From Erythrobacter ani (lineage in GTDB: Bacteria > Pseudomonadota > Alphaproteobacteria > Sphingomonadales > Sphingomonadaceae): a DNA stretch of 64,000 bases. The translations under genes and the position numbers were made by a program. The DNA lies in the NCBI RefSeq assembly GCF_019204025.1, contig NZ_JAGSPB010000001.1, forward strand, positions 310,001 to 374,000. The letters run 5' to 3'. The notes under the pieces are model-generated. The model did no database searches. It was given only the letters and a program-made list of their open reading frames with translations, and was not told where the DNA came from. Of this stretch, positions 37,361 through 46,520 are shown in pieces. Each line of letters starts with the position of its first letter. Within the stretch, counting starts at the first letter, position 1.

Positions 37361-38626
37361 CTAGTTCAATTCGACAAGCTGGACGTCGTATTTCTTGGCT
37401 CGCAACCCTTCGACCAGCCGCTCGACCTGCTCCGCATCGCGCGCTTCGCATTCGATGTCGGTAATCAAGCCCTTCGCCGGCAGCGAGGTGAATATCCGCT
37501 GGTGATAGATTTCGATGATGTTGACATTGTGCGCATCAAACAGGCGCATCACCTTGAACAGGGCACCCGGACGATCCTGCAGCGTGATGCGCAATCGGGC
37601 GAGACGCCCCTGGCGCGCCAGATCGCGCAAGAGGACATTTGCGAGCAAACGGGTATCGATGTTCCCGCCGCAGAGGACGAGGCCGATGGTCTTCCCGGCA
37701 AAGCGTTCGGGGTTGCTGAGCACCGCGGCGAGGCCCGCCGCGCCTGCGCCCTCGACAACGGTCTTTTCGATCTGGAGCAGGAGCGATACCGCTTTTTCCA
37801 GCGATGGTTCGTCAACCAGCAGGATATCGTCGACACGCTCGGCGATGACCTTGCTCGTGAACTCACCCGGTTTCTTGACCGCGATGCCTTCGGCCAGGGT
37901 GTCCCCGCCGCAATCGTGGCTCTCTCCCTTTATCCTGTCGAACATGCTCGGAAAGAGCGCGGCCTGGACACCGACAACCTCGATATCCGGATCGGCCGCG
38001 CGCGCGACAGTCGCCATGCCTGAAATCAGTCCGCCTCCGCCAATCGGCGTCACCAGGCAATCGAGCTTTGGCTGAACCTCCAGCATTTCGAGCGCTACGG
38101 TGCCCTGCCCTGCAGCGATAAGCGGATCGTCGAACGGGTGGACAAACGTAAGGCCCATTTCCTGCTCAAGCTTGCGTGCATGGGCGTGCGCCTCGTCGAA
38201 GGTTTCGCCATGCAGTACGACCTTGCCGCCGACGCTCTCGGTCTGCATGACCTTAACCGTCGGTGTGGTCTTCGGCATCACGATATGGACCGGCACGCCA
38301 AGACGGGTGCCGTGATACGACAGGCCCTGGCTATGATTACCGGCAGACGCCGCGATGACGCCGCGCCTCTTCTGCTCGTCGGTAAGGTGCAAAAGTGCGT
38401 TGAGCGCACCGCGTTCCTTGTAAGCAGCGGTGAACTGCAGATTTTCGAACTTCAGCCAGATCTCGGCACCGGTTATTTCCGAAAGCGTGATCGAATGCAT
38501 CATCGGCGTTTTGACGACCGCACCTTCGATCCGGGCGGCGGCGGCGCGGATGGTGTCGATGGTCAGTTCATCGGGGCTGGCTGTGCTCGCCGCGAGCGGG
38601 GCTATCGGTGCGGTGTTGGCTGTCAT
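37361..38626 (-). CDS. ilvA: Threonine ammonia-lyase (threonine dehydratase)
   Basis: This enzyme deaminates threonine to 2-oxobutanoate, feeding isoleucine synthesis. The 421-residue fold-type II PLP protein has Lys70 in AAYKERGA, the phosphate loop GGGGLISG, and a single C-terminal ACT domain (about 340-421) for allosteric control. It has one ACT domain and not the two-domain ACT-like regulatory region of E. coli IlvA, so it belongs to the shorter ilvA/tdcB type. I start at the ATG at 38626; an upstream TTG adds 13 residues of doubtful value. Confidence 0.92.
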   Translation of the reverse strand: MTANTAPIAPLAASTASPDELTIDTIRAAAARIEGAVVKTPMMHSITLSEITGAEIWLKFENLQFTAAYKERGALNALLHLTDEQKRRGVIAASAGNHSQGLSYHGTRLGVPVHIVMPKTTPTVKVMQTESVGGKVVLHGETFDEAHAHARKLEQEMGLTFVHPFDDPLIAAGQGTVALEMLEVQPKLDCLVTPIGGGGLISGMATVARAADPDIEVVGVQAALFPSMFDRIKGESHDCGGDTLAEGIAVKKPGEFTSKVIAERVDDILLVDEPSLEKAVSLLLQIEKTVVEGAGAAGLAAVLSNPERFAGKTIGLVLCGGNIDTRLLANVLLRDLARQGRLARLRITLQDRPGALFKVMRLFDAHNVNIIEIYHQRIFTSLPAKGLITDIECEARDAEQVERLVEGLRAKKYDVQLVELN

Positions 38627-38784
38627 GGTGCTGGCGGGATTAGGCTTTCGCGCGGCCAAGGGCAATTCGAATTGCCGACCCCTGTGCGAAGAATTGCTTT
38701 CATCCGTGCGACCGCCGCTCGGAGACCTGAAAACTCCGACGGTCCGATTGGCTTCTCATGTGAAACGGATTAGGGCTGCGGGTC

Positions 38785-39705
38785 ATGACTTCACCGCTAT
38801 CAATCGCATTTCTCGGCCTCGGCGTGATGGGCGGCCCGATGACCGGACATCTTGCCCGCTCAGGTCACCGCGTAACCGCCTTCAACAGGTCCGAAAAGCG
38901 TGCTGCGCGCTGGCAAGAGACCTGGGCGGAAGAGGGGCTTGAGATCGCTTTCGCCAAAACACCTGCCGAGGCTGCGCGCGAGGCGGATATCGTCTTCATC
39001 TGCGTCGGCAACGATGATGACCTGCGCGAAGTCGCGCTCGGCGACCGAGGCGCGCTCGCGGCGATGCGCTCCGGATCGCTGCTGGTCGATCACACAACCG
39101 TTTCGGCCGACATGGCTCGCCACCTGGCGAAAGAAGCCGGGGCCTGCGGCATCGAAACGCTCGATGCCCCGGTCAGCGGCGGTGAGGCAGGAGCGGTGAA
39201 CGGACAGCTCGCGGTCATGTGTGGCGGATCATCCAAAGCCATGGACCGCGCCCGGCCCGTGATGGATTGCTATGCGAAATCAATCGTCCATGTCGGCCCC
39301 AGCGGTGCGGGGCAGACGGCGAAGATGGCCAACCAGATGTGCATCGCCGGCGTGCTCGGCGGCCTGTCGGAAGCGATCCGGCTGGCAGAGGCCGCGGGCC
39401 TTGATCTTGGCAGGACGTACGAGGCGATCTCCGGCGGTGCAGCGCAAAGCTGGCAGATGGACAATCGCTGGAACACGATGACGGCTGAAAAATTCGATTT
39501 CGGCTTCGCTATCGACTGGATGCGCAAGGATCTCGGTTACGCGCTCGACGAAGCGAAAAGGCTCGGCCTGTCGTCCCCGATCACTGCGCTGGTGGATCAA
39601 TTCTATGCCGATGTGCAAGCGGCGGGAGGCGGCAGGCACGATACCAGCGCGCTGATCACCCGCCTTCCCAAAGGCGCTTCTGAAAACACCCGCATTCAAG
39701 GATGA
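38785..39705 (+). CDS. Beta-hydroxyacid dehydrogenase (3-hydroxyisobutyrate dehydrogenase family)
   Basis: This is a 306-residue NAD(P)-dependent oxidoreductase. The dinucleotide motif GLGVMGG is at 11-17. The substrate motif DAPVSGGEAGA lies near 124-134, and the catalytic lysine is Lys180 in GAGQTAKMANQ. The family acts on 3-hydroxyisobutyrate, tartronate semialdehyde and related acids; the substrate here is unknown. The stop overlaps the next gene's ATG (ATGA), so the amidohydrolase is co-translated. Confidence 0.92.
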   Translation: MTSPLSIAFLGLGVMGGPMTGHLARSGHRVTAFNRSEKRAARWQETWAEEGLEIAFAKTPAEAAREADIVFICVGNDDDLREVALGDRGALAAMRSGSLLVDHTTVSADMARHLAKEAGACGIETLDAPVSGGEAGAVNGQLAVMCGGSSKAMDRARPVMDCYAKSIVHVGPSGAGQTAKMANQMCIAGVLGGLSEAIRLAEAAGLDLGRTYEAISGGAAQSWQMDNRWNTMTAEKFDFGFAIDWMRKDLGYALDEAKRLGLSSPITALVDQFYADVQAAGGGRHDTSALITRLPKGASENTRIQG

Positions 39706-41357
39706 ACACGATGCGATTTCTGACCCGCGCGATGGCCGCAGCGGCGGCGCTTGTTACGGTGCCTGCATCAGCAGACACGCTGATCGACAATGTCGATGGA
39801 GTGACCGTTTCCGAAACCGGTGAGATCGTCCGTTTCACCGGCCTCGTCTTCGACGACAACGGAATTGTAACGCAGGTCCTGGACCGTGAAGACGAGCGCC
39901 CCAGAGATATCGAATTCGGCATCGACGGCGAAGGCCGCGTGATGCTTCCCGGAATGATCGATGCGCATGTCCACGTCATGGGAATCGGGTTCGGTGCGTT
40001 GCTGCTCGATCTGTCTGACACGACCTCGCTCGAAGATGCGCTGGCGAAGATCGCCGCTTTCGCAGAGGAAAATCCCGGCAGACCATGGATATTGGGCCGG
40101 GGCTGGAATCAGGAGAAATGGGGCCTTGGCCGCTTCCCAACCGCAGAGGAGCTGGATACAGCTGTGCCCGATCGTCCGGTTTGGCTGCAGCGCGTGGATG
40201 GTCATGCCAGCTGGGCCAACACCATCGCCATCACTGTCGCCGGTGTCACAGGCGCGAATGAAGACCCCGTCGGCGGCCGCATCATTCGCAAGGCGGGCAG
40301 CCGCGATCCATCAGGCGTCTTCGTTGACGCAGCGGAAGCGGTTATCGCCAAGGTAGTGCCCGCACCCCGCCCCGAAGACCGTGACGCCGCGCTCACAAAA
40401 GCGCAGGAAATCCTGCTGGCAAACGGGATCACGGCTGTTGCCGACATGGGTACCAGTATCGAGGATTGGCAAACCTTCCGCCGCGCGGGCGATGCAGGAC
40501 GGCTCGGGATCCGGATCATGTCCTACGCCACCGACGCCGATACGATGGACCTGATCGCTGGTCCGGGACCAACCCCGTGGCTGTATGACGACAAGCTTCG
40601 TATGGGCGGGATCAAGCTGTATCTTGATGGCGCGCTCGGCTCGCGCGGGGCAGTCCTGAAGGCTCCTTACGAAGATGAGCCGGAAACAACCGGCCTGCCG
40701 CTGCTTACGCCCGCGCAGCTGCGCAACCTGATGAGCCGCGCCGCGCTCGACAATTTTCAGACCGCCATTCACGCCATCGGGGATGCGGCCAATTCCGAAG
40801 TTCTCAATGCGATCGAGGAGCTTTCCGAGACATATGAAGGCGACCGGCGCTGGCGGATCGAACACGCGCAAATCGTCGACCCGGCAGATCTCGAGGAATT
40901 CGGCAAGCATGGGGTAATCGCTTCCATGCAGCCGCTGCACCAGACGTCAGACCGAACGATGGCGGAGGCTAGGCTGGGTCCTGACCGGCTGGACGGCGCC
41001 TATGCCTGGCGCAGCGTGTTGAAAGTCGGCGGGAAGCTGGCGTTCGGGTCCGATGCTCCGGTCGAACCTGCGGACGCCTTCGCGGGGCTCGCAGTCGCAA
41101 TCAGCCGCACCGACGCGAACGGAGAGCCGTTCGGCGGATGGCTGCCAAGCGAAACCGTAAGCCGCGAAGCAGCGCTGAAGGCCTTCACCGCTGATGCGGC
41201 CTATGCCGGTTTCGCAGACGGCCGGTTTGGGCGTCTTATACCAGGGGAGCGGGCCGATTTCATCTTGGTCGACCGCGATCCGATGCTGGCATCTCCGGCA
41301 GACATTCGCGAAACCAAAATCCACGGGGTGTGGGTCGGTGGCAAACGGGCGCGCTGA
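39702..41357 (+). CDS. Exported metal-dependent amidohydrolase (YtcJ-like)
   Basis: This is a 551-residue amidohydrolase-superfamily protein. A Sec signal peptide (about 1-24, ending in PASA) directs it to the periplasm. The metal site begins with the HxH motif DAHVHV near 86-91. Further candidate ligands lie in HAIGDAAN (near 355) and GSDAPVEPAD (near 450), and GRGWNQEKW is typical of the YtcJ/AepA-like branch. The start may be 39702 or the ATG at 39711. The overlap with the dehydrogenase gene suggests one pathway, but the compartments differ. Confidence 0.9.
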   Translation: MNTMRFLTRAMAAAAALVTVPASADTLIDNVDGVTVSETGEIVRFTGLVFDDNGIVTQVLDREDERPRDIEFGIDGEGRVMLPGMIDAHVHVMGIGFGALLLDLSDTTSLEDALAKIAAFAEENPGRPWILGRGWNQEKWGLGRFPTAEELDTAVPDRPVWLQRVDGHASWANTIAITVAGVTGANEDPVGGRIIRKAGSRDPSGVFVDAAEAVIAKVVPAPRPEDRDAALTKAQEILLANGITAVADMGTSIEDWQTFRRAGDAGRLGIRIMSYATDADTMDLIAGPGPTPWLYDDKLRMGGIKLYLDGALGSRGAVLKAPYEDEPETTGLPLLTPAQLRNLMSRAALDNFQTAIHAIGDAANSEVLNAIEELSETYEGDRRWRIEHAQIVDPADLEEFGKHGVIASMQPLHQTSDRTMAEARLGPDRLDGAYAWRSVLKVGGKLAFGSDAPVEPADAFAGLAVAISRTDANGEPFGGWLPSETVSREAALKAFTADAAYAGFADGRFGRLIPGERADFILVDRDPMLASPADIRETKIHGVWVGGKRAR

Positions 41358-41439
41358 ACAGACGTCGTTCAATGACTCGTTCATCGCTGGTCTTGGGGGC
41401 CGGTCGGCTATCGTAACGACGGCCCAAAGGGCTTTGGCG

Positions 41440-42255
41440 TCAGGCCTCGACCTCGGTCTGCTCCTTGCTCGCGGCGTCATCTTCCCGCTTCGCTTTCTTG
41501 GCGATCGAGCGTTCCTGTAGGCGCATGAGAAGCAGCGACCCTTCAAACAGGACGAGTAGGGGCAGCGCAAGGATCACCTGAGACCCTGGATCGGGCGGCG
41601 TCACGATCGCAGCGAGCGCAACCACTCCGACCACGACATAGCGCCGTGCACCGGACATTTGCGCACGCGTCACGATGCCGGCCCGGTGCAGCAGCATGAG
41701 GAGCACGGGAAGCAGAAAAGTAAGCCCGAATGCGAGGATGAACTGCATCACCAGATCAAGGTAATCGCCCGCGGCGGGCAACGCCTCCACAGCCAGCCCG
41801 CCCGCATCTCCGCCAAATCCCAGGAACCAGCGGAATGCGGTCGGCATGACGACGAAATAGGCGAGCGAGGCACCGCCAATAAACAGCACCGGCGTCGCGA
41901 TGAGAAACGGCAGGAACGCCTTCTTTTCCTTCGCATAAAGGCCCGGCGCGACGAATGCCCAGAGCTGGTTTGCGATGATTGGAAAGCTCACCATGAAACC
42001 GGCGAACAGTCCCACTTTCAGATCGACGAAGAACAGCTCCGGCAACCGGGTGAAGATCAGCTGCCCTTCTCCGTTTGGAAACGCGTCTTTCAGCGGTTGG
42101 ACCAGAAATGCGAGAATCGGATCGGCGAAGTAGAAACAGATGCCGAAGCCGATCATCAGAGCGAAGACAGATCGCATCAGCCGCGAACGCAGCTCGACCA
42201 GATGGTCCAGCAGGGGAGCGCGGGTCTCGTCTATATCTGAAATTTTGAATGCCAT
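41440..42255 (-). CDS. tatC: Sec-independent protein translocase TatC
   Basis: TatC is the receptor subunit of the twin-arginine translocase in the inner membrane. The 271-residue protein has six membrane segments. The LxHLxELRxR motif near residues 17-25 is conserved, as is the ELFFVDLKVGLFAGF region (near 83). A 30-residue charged C-terminal tail follows the last helix. It is last in tatA-tatB-tatC, 5 bp after tatB. The DUF1501 protein in this window is a likely client. Confidence 0.97.
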   Translation of the reverse strand: MAFKISDIDETRAPLLDHLVELRSRLMRSVFALMIGFGICFYFADPILAFLVQPLKDAFPNGEGQLIFTRLPELFFVDLKVGLFAGFMVSFPIIANQLWAFVAPGLYAKEKKAFLPFLIATPVLFIGGASLAYFVVMPTAFRWFLGFGGDAGGLAVEALPAAGDYLDLVMQFILAFGLTFLLPVLLMLLHRAGIVTRAQMSGARRYVVVGVVALAAIVTPPDPGSQVILALPLLVLFEGSLLLMRLQERSIAKKAKREDDAASKEQTEVEA

Positions 42256-42260
42256 GACCG

Positions 42261-42701
42261 TTATCCAGCTGACTTTTTGCTGACGGTCGCAGAGTCTTCG
42301 CGCGGGGCGAGCGGCAATTCCGGGGCCGCATCATCTGCTTTGGGCTGGCGGGATTCAGCGGAGACCTTCGGCGCGGGATCGTCGGCTTCCGGATCTGGGC
42401 CATCATCGGTGGAAAGCGGAGGCGGACCGGTCATGACGGGCGTGTCTGCGCCATTTTCCGCAGTTATGGCCGTGCGCTTCATGATTTCCTCATTCTGCGC
42501 CTTCCACTTCTTCTCCATGTCCTCAAGCTCGGCTTCGCGAACCATCGCATCGATGCCCGTCCGGAAATGCGCCGACACCTTGCGAACCTGACCGATCCAG
42601 CGGCCTGCAGTACGCATGGCGCGCGGCATCTCCTTGGGACCGATCACGAGGATCGCCACGATGACGATGACAAGAAGTTCAGCAGCGCCGATATCGAACA
42701 T
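42261..42701 (-). CDS. tatB: Sec-independent protein translocase TatB
   Basis: TatB is the Tat receptor-complex component. At 146 residues it has an N-terminal membrane helix (4-20), the GPKEMPRAMR hinge, and an amphipathic helix. A long, charged, Pro/Ala-rich and probably disordered tail follows. The GPKE motif separates it from TatA. It lies between tatA and tatC. Confidence 0.95.
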   Translation of the reverse strand: MFDIGAAELLVIVIVAILVIGPKEMPRAMRTAGRWIGQVRKVSAHFRTGIDAMVREAELEDMEKKWKAQNEEIMKRTAITAENGADTPVMTGPPPLSTDDGPDPEADDPAPKVSAESRQPKADDAAPELPLAPREDSATVSKKSAG

Positions 42702-42742
42702 TGAAAGCCTTCAAGCGCGCAAGCGATGCGCCGCCGGGTAGG

Positions 42743-42982
42743 TCAGCTGGCGGAATCGCTCCGCTCGCTTGTTTTGGTGTCTTGGGCGGGCACATCCTTC
42801 GCCGGAGCTTCGATCTGCGCCTTTGAAGCGGGTTTCGCCTCTTCTTCCTCGGTCATGCCCTTCTTGAAGCTCGAGATACCCTTGCCGAAATCGCCCATCA
42901 TTTCAGAAATGCGCCCGCGTCCGAACAGGATCAGGACGACGAGCGCCACGATTACAATTTGCCAGATGCCGATACCGCCCAT
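42743..42982 (-). CDS. tatA: Sec-independent protein translocase TatA
   Basis: TatA is the pore-forming Tat subunit. At 79 residues it has a short periplasmic start, a membrane helix (about 6-20), the FGRGRI hinge near 20-25, and an amphipathic helix up to FKKGM. An acidic tail of about 35 residues follows. The order tatA-tatB-tatC on one strand is canonical. Confidence 0.95.
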   Translation of the reverse strand: MGGIGIWQIVIVALVVLILFGRGRISEMMGDFGKGISSFKKGMTEEEEAKPASKAQIEAPAKDVPAQDTKTSERSDSAS

Positions 42983-43073
42983 GCGAACTCTCTCTAATAG
43001 TGTGTGAGGCCAATATAGGCGCGATCATGCCTTCGCGCTAGTCGGCGCTGTATCTGGAGTGCAATTGGCAGGA

Positions 43074-43772
43074 TCAAGTGGTAAGGCCGATATCTTCCGA
43101 GCCGTCGACCATGGGCTCGTCCTGTGCATTGTCATCGCCCGATTGGTCAGACCCAGCACCCTCCATCGCTTCTTCCAGTGCATCGTCGACCGGGTCGAGC
43201 AAACCAGCAGCGCGCAGTTCGTCCATGCCGGGCAAATCGCGGCGCGAGGTGAGGCCGAAATGGTCGAGGAATTCCGGCGTCGTGGCGTAGATCACAGGGC
43301 GACCGGGAACCTCTCGCCGTCCTGCAAGCTTGATCCAGCCTGCCTCCATCAAGACATCGAGTGTACCCTTGGCGGTCTGGACTCCGCGGATCGATTCGAT
43401 TTCCGCGCGGCTCACTGGCTCGTGGTAAGCGATGATGGCGAGCACCTCGGTGGCGGCCCGGCTCAGTCGGCGAACCTGTTCGCGTTCGCGTCTCAACAGG
43501 TGCGCAAGATCAGGTGCAGTTTCGAAATGCCAGCGCTTTCCGCGCTCGACCAGATGTACGCCGCGTTTGGAGTAATGCACCTCGAGCGCCTGCAAGCCTT
43601 TGCGGATGGCCGCGTTGTCCAGCCCGCCCAAATGGGTGGACAGCGCGTCGACGCTCATGGGGTCTTCGGAGGCGAAAAGGGTCGCCTCCAGCGCGCGCAC
43701 GATCTCATCGTCGGAGCGCGCAGGCGCGGCATCGGTCACCGGTATGCCGTCTTCGGATACGTCGTCGCTCAC
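43074..43772 (-). CDS. scpB: SMC-Scp complex subunit ScpB
   Basis: ScpB is the dimeric winged-helix subunit of the SMC condensin complex that organises chromosomes. The 232-residue protein has the two winged-helix domains, including the conserved ATEVLAIIAYHEPVSRAEIE segment (about 107-126). The last 50 residues are acidic and low in complexity. The start is GTG at 43772, overlapping the scpA stop as GTGA. Confidence 0.95.
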   Translation of the reverse strand: MSDDVSEDGIPVTDAAPARSDDEIVRALEATLFASEDPMSVDALSTHLGGLDNAAIRKGLQALEVHYSKRGVHLVERGKRWHFETAPDLAHLLRREREQVRRLSRAATEVLAIIAYHEPVSRAEIESIRGVQTAKGTLDVLMEAGWIKLAGRREVPGRPVIYATTPEFLDHFGLTSRRDLPGMDELRAAGLLDPVDDALEEAMEGAGSDQSGDDNAQDEPMVDGSEDIGLTT

Positions 43773-44629
43773 GCCGTCACCCGTTCTTTCAAGCGGCGGA
43801 TGCGCAGCGGCGAAAACGGCATGTCCTGATCGATTTCCGCGCGCCCGAGACGCGCAAGCTCAAGCGCAGCCACAAAACTCGAGGCGAGCGCTGACTTGCG
43901 CAGCTCCGGATCGGCATGGCGCGGCAGGAAATCGCGGATTTCCATCCATTCTAGAGTGACGCCCAGCATCGCCGACACGCGGTCCAGCGCGCTGTCGAGC
44001 GTCATCACCGGGCGATCGGCGACATGATAGATGCGCGGTGCGGTGCGCGCCTTCACCTGCCCATAAGCCTGTATCAGCGAATAGGCGTCGCTCTTCCACT
44101 GGGTTTTGCGGTCTATGCGCAAACCCTCGGGCGATCCGCGCAGGAAGGTGTCGCGTCCGATCCGGTCGCGCCCCATCAACCGCGCCGCGGCTTCGCGCAT
44201 TGCGCCGAGCCGCTGCAAACGCAATTGCAAGCGCAGGGCGAGTTCTTCCGGACTCGGATCTTCCTGCTCTTCCTTGGGCAGCAAAAGCGATGATTTGAGA
44301 TAAGCCAGCCAGGCCGCCATCACGAGGTAATCGGCAGCGAGTTCGAGCCGAAGCTCCTCTGCCCGCTCGATATAGGTCAGGTATTGGTCGACGAGAGCGA
44401 GTATCGAAATCTGGCGCAGATCGACTTTCTGACGCCTTGCGAGATCGAGCAACAGGTCTAGCGGACCTTCCCATCCATCGAGTTCGAGATAGAGCGCCTT
44501 GTCGCCGGATTTTGCGCCGTGCCTGCTACTCTCGTCGTCCGCCCAGCCCTCGGGCAATTCGGCGGTCGGTTCTGGCACGCCTGCCGCGCCGCCTTCAAAC
44601 ATGAAACCGTCTTCTGCATTAATGGTCAT
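43769..44629 (-). CDS. scpA: Segregation and condensation protein ScpA
   Basis: ScpA is the kleisin that bridges SMC heads. The 286-residue protein begins its conserved region with LDGWEGPLDLLLDLARRQKVD (quoted in part; about 50-70), the SMC-neck-binding helices, and ends in a winged-helix region that binds the SMC cap. A 40-residue acidic N-terminal extension precedes it. The ATG overlaps the nagZ stop (44626-44629). Confidence 0.96.
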   Translation of the reverse strand: MTINAEDGFMFEGGAAGVPEPTAELPEGWADDESSRHGAKSGDKALYLELDGWEGPLDLLLDLARRQKVDLRQISILALVDQYLTYIERAEELRLELAADYLVMAAWLAYLKSSLLLPKEEQEDPSPEELALRLQLRLQRLGAMREAAARLMGRDRIGRDTFLRGSPEGLRIDRKTQWKSDAYSLIQAYGQVKARTAPRIYHVADRPVMTLDSALDRVSAMLGVTLEWMEIRDFLPRHADPELRKSALASSFVAALELARLGRAEIDQDMPFSPLRIRRLKERVTA

Positions 44630-45648
44630 GCCGCCTCTCCCGTCAGCGCCAGCAAGGCATCGCGCTTGGCGAGCAATTCGGACTGCGCGGCGGTCAGTTC
44701 AGAGGCGACCCGCGTTTCCGCGAGCGCGCGGTCGAGCCGTGCGGACGTGGCATCGGACATGGACGGCAGGGCCTCGCAAATGCCCTCCATATCGTCCATC
44801 TTTGCCCAGCAATTCAGCACGATATCGCAGCCGGCCGCATGTGCGAGCGCCGAACGCTCAGGGATGGTACCCTTGAGCGCTTCCATGTCGATATCGTCGG
44901 TCAGGAGCAATCCTTCGAAACCGATCTCGCCGCGAATGATATCCCGGATGATCGTTGCTGACAGCGTCGCAGGGTTATCGGGATCCCAAGCGGTGAAGAG
45001 CAGGTGTGCGGTCATCCCGATAGACGCGTGATTGAGCGCCCTGAACGGAGCGATGTCGGTCTCCAACTCCTCAACGCCTGCGGTCACGGTGGGCATTTCG
45101 TGGTGGCTGTCCACCGTGGCCCGGCCATGGCCAGGCATATGCTTGAGGCAACCTGCTACTCCGCCCATTACCATCCCGTCGAGCACGGCGCGGCCTAGCG
45201 CGGCAACCTGCATCGGATCGCTGCCGAGCGAGCGGTCACCGATGGCGTTATCTGTCTCGGGCCGGCGGACGTCAAACGGCGCGTGGAAATCAATCGTGAT
45301 CCCCATCGCGGAAAGCTCGAGCGCCATGGCATGCGCATTGGCCCGGGCAGCTTCGATGGCGCTGGCGGGGGCTAGGTCATAAAGCCGGTCGAAAGCCTCG
45401 CCTGCAGGATAGGCCGACCAATGTGGCGGACGCAGCCGCGCGACGCGGCCGCCTTCCTGATCGATCGAGATCAGCAGGCGCTCCCTGCCATGCAGCGCGC
45501 GAAGCTCATCGGTGAGCGCGCGAAGCTGCTCTGGTGTCACGCAATTTCGGCCGAACAGGATGTAGCCCGCGGGATCCGCCTCGCGGAAGAAAGCGCGCTC
45601 ATCGGCCGTCAGCTGCGGCCCGGAACATCCGAAAATAGCCGGAATCAT
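44626..45648 (-). CDS. nagZ: Beta-N-acetylhexosaminidase NagZ
   Basis: NagZ is the cytosolic GH3 enzyme that removes GlcNAc from GlcNAc-1,6-anhydroMurNAc peptides in peptidoglycan recycling. The 340-residue protein carries the NagZ signature KHMPGHG...DSH near 166-180, with the catalytic Asp-His dyad, and the nucleophile aspartate in TDDIDM (near 255). IDQEGG near 62 lines the sugar site. It overlaps scpA downstream. Confidence 0.95.
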   Translation of the reverse strand: MIPAIFGCSGPQLTADERAFFREADPAGYILFGRNCVTPEQLRALTDELRALHGRERLLISIDQEGGRVARLRPPHWSAYPAGEAFDRLYDLAPASAIEAARANAHAMALELSAMGITIDFHAPFDVRRPETDNAIGDRSLGSDPMQVAALGRAVLDGMVMGGVAGCLKHMPGHGRATVDSHHEMPTVTAGVEELETDIAPFRALNHASIGMTAHLLFTAWDPDNPATLSATIIRDIIRGEIGFEGLLLTDDIDMEALKGTIPERSALAHAAGCDIVLNCWAKMDDMEGICEALPSMSDATSARLDRALAETRVASELTAAQSELLAKRDALLALTGEAA

Positions 45649-45755
45649 GAACGAAGAGTTGCAGGAGGTGTCCTGTCAGGCAAGCGCACTAACCTTCTAA
45701 TGTGGGGGAAAACGGTCCGGTGCCGTGGATAGGCCTCGCACGAAGCGCGCCCGGC

Positions 45756-46469
45756 TTACGATTTCACGGCGCAGTCGAGCCCATCCTCTTTGACCTTGCG
45801 GCACAGCTCGACAGCTGCGGCCCGGTCAGGAAGAACAGCCTGGAGACGGTAGACGGTGCTGCCATCTACCACGCCTTCGACGACGCGATATTTCAAGCCG
45901 TTGAGGACATCGGTCTGGCGAGTGAGCGTCTCCCAACCGGTTCGCGCTCTCGATCGGGTGTTGTAAGCGGCTAATTGCACTCCGACACCCTCCAGCTCAG
46001 TCTGGGGCGCAGGCTCCGGTGAGGCTACTGCGACCGCAGAACTCTCTGCTGCGGATGTCTCCCCGTCCGGTGCGGTATCAGGGGCCTCGGCTACGTCGGT
46101 GTTGCCCATCTGCCCTTCGCGCGCCTGGCCTTCTCCGACGGCTGGTGCGACATTGCCGGTCCCGGCAAATTCCTTGCCACCCGGATCTTCCGGTCGTTCT
46201 TTGATCGGGCCCTCAGGCGCTGCGATAGTGCTGCCATCGGCCACGAACTCGCTGTCGCCCACCGTATTGGTGAGCAGATAGATCGTTCCGACAATGCCGA
46301 TCAGCAACGCAAACAGAACCAGGGCAAACCCGACGATTTGCCCCTTGTCGACGCCGCCAGCAGCCTCGTCCTCCTCATCGGCCTCCAGCCAGGGAAGGCT
46401 GTCGCTTTCCGACAGATCGAGTTCGTCCGCGGAACCGCCCGTATTCTCGAACTCAGCTTCGACCGACAT
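45756..46469 (-). CDS. SPOR-domain membrane protein
   Basis: This 237-residue single-pass inner-membrane protein has an acidic cytoplasmic N-terminus (about 1-42) and a membrane segment (about 46-67). A Pro/Glu/Ala-rich periplasmic linker leads to a C-terminal SPOR domain (about 160-237), which binds denuded septal glycan. It sits between argS and nagZ, a placement known in other alphaproteobacteria. It probably localises to the division site. Confidence 0.9.
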   Translation of the reverse strand: MSVEAEFENTGGSADELDLSESDSLPWLEADEEDEAAGGVDKGQIVGFALVLFALLIGIVGTIYLLTNTVGDSEFVADGSTIAAPEGPIKERPEDPGGKEFAGTGNVAPAVGEGQAREGQMGNTDVAEAPDTAPDGETSAAESSAVAVASPEPAPQTELEGVGVQLAAYNTRSRARTGWETLTRQTDVLNGLKYRVVEGVVDGSTVYRLQAVLPDRAAAVELCRKVKEDGLDCAVKS

Positions 46470-46520
46470 GGATCATCACCTTTCCATCAAGCCCCGACAC
46501 AGGATGACGTTAGCTAACCG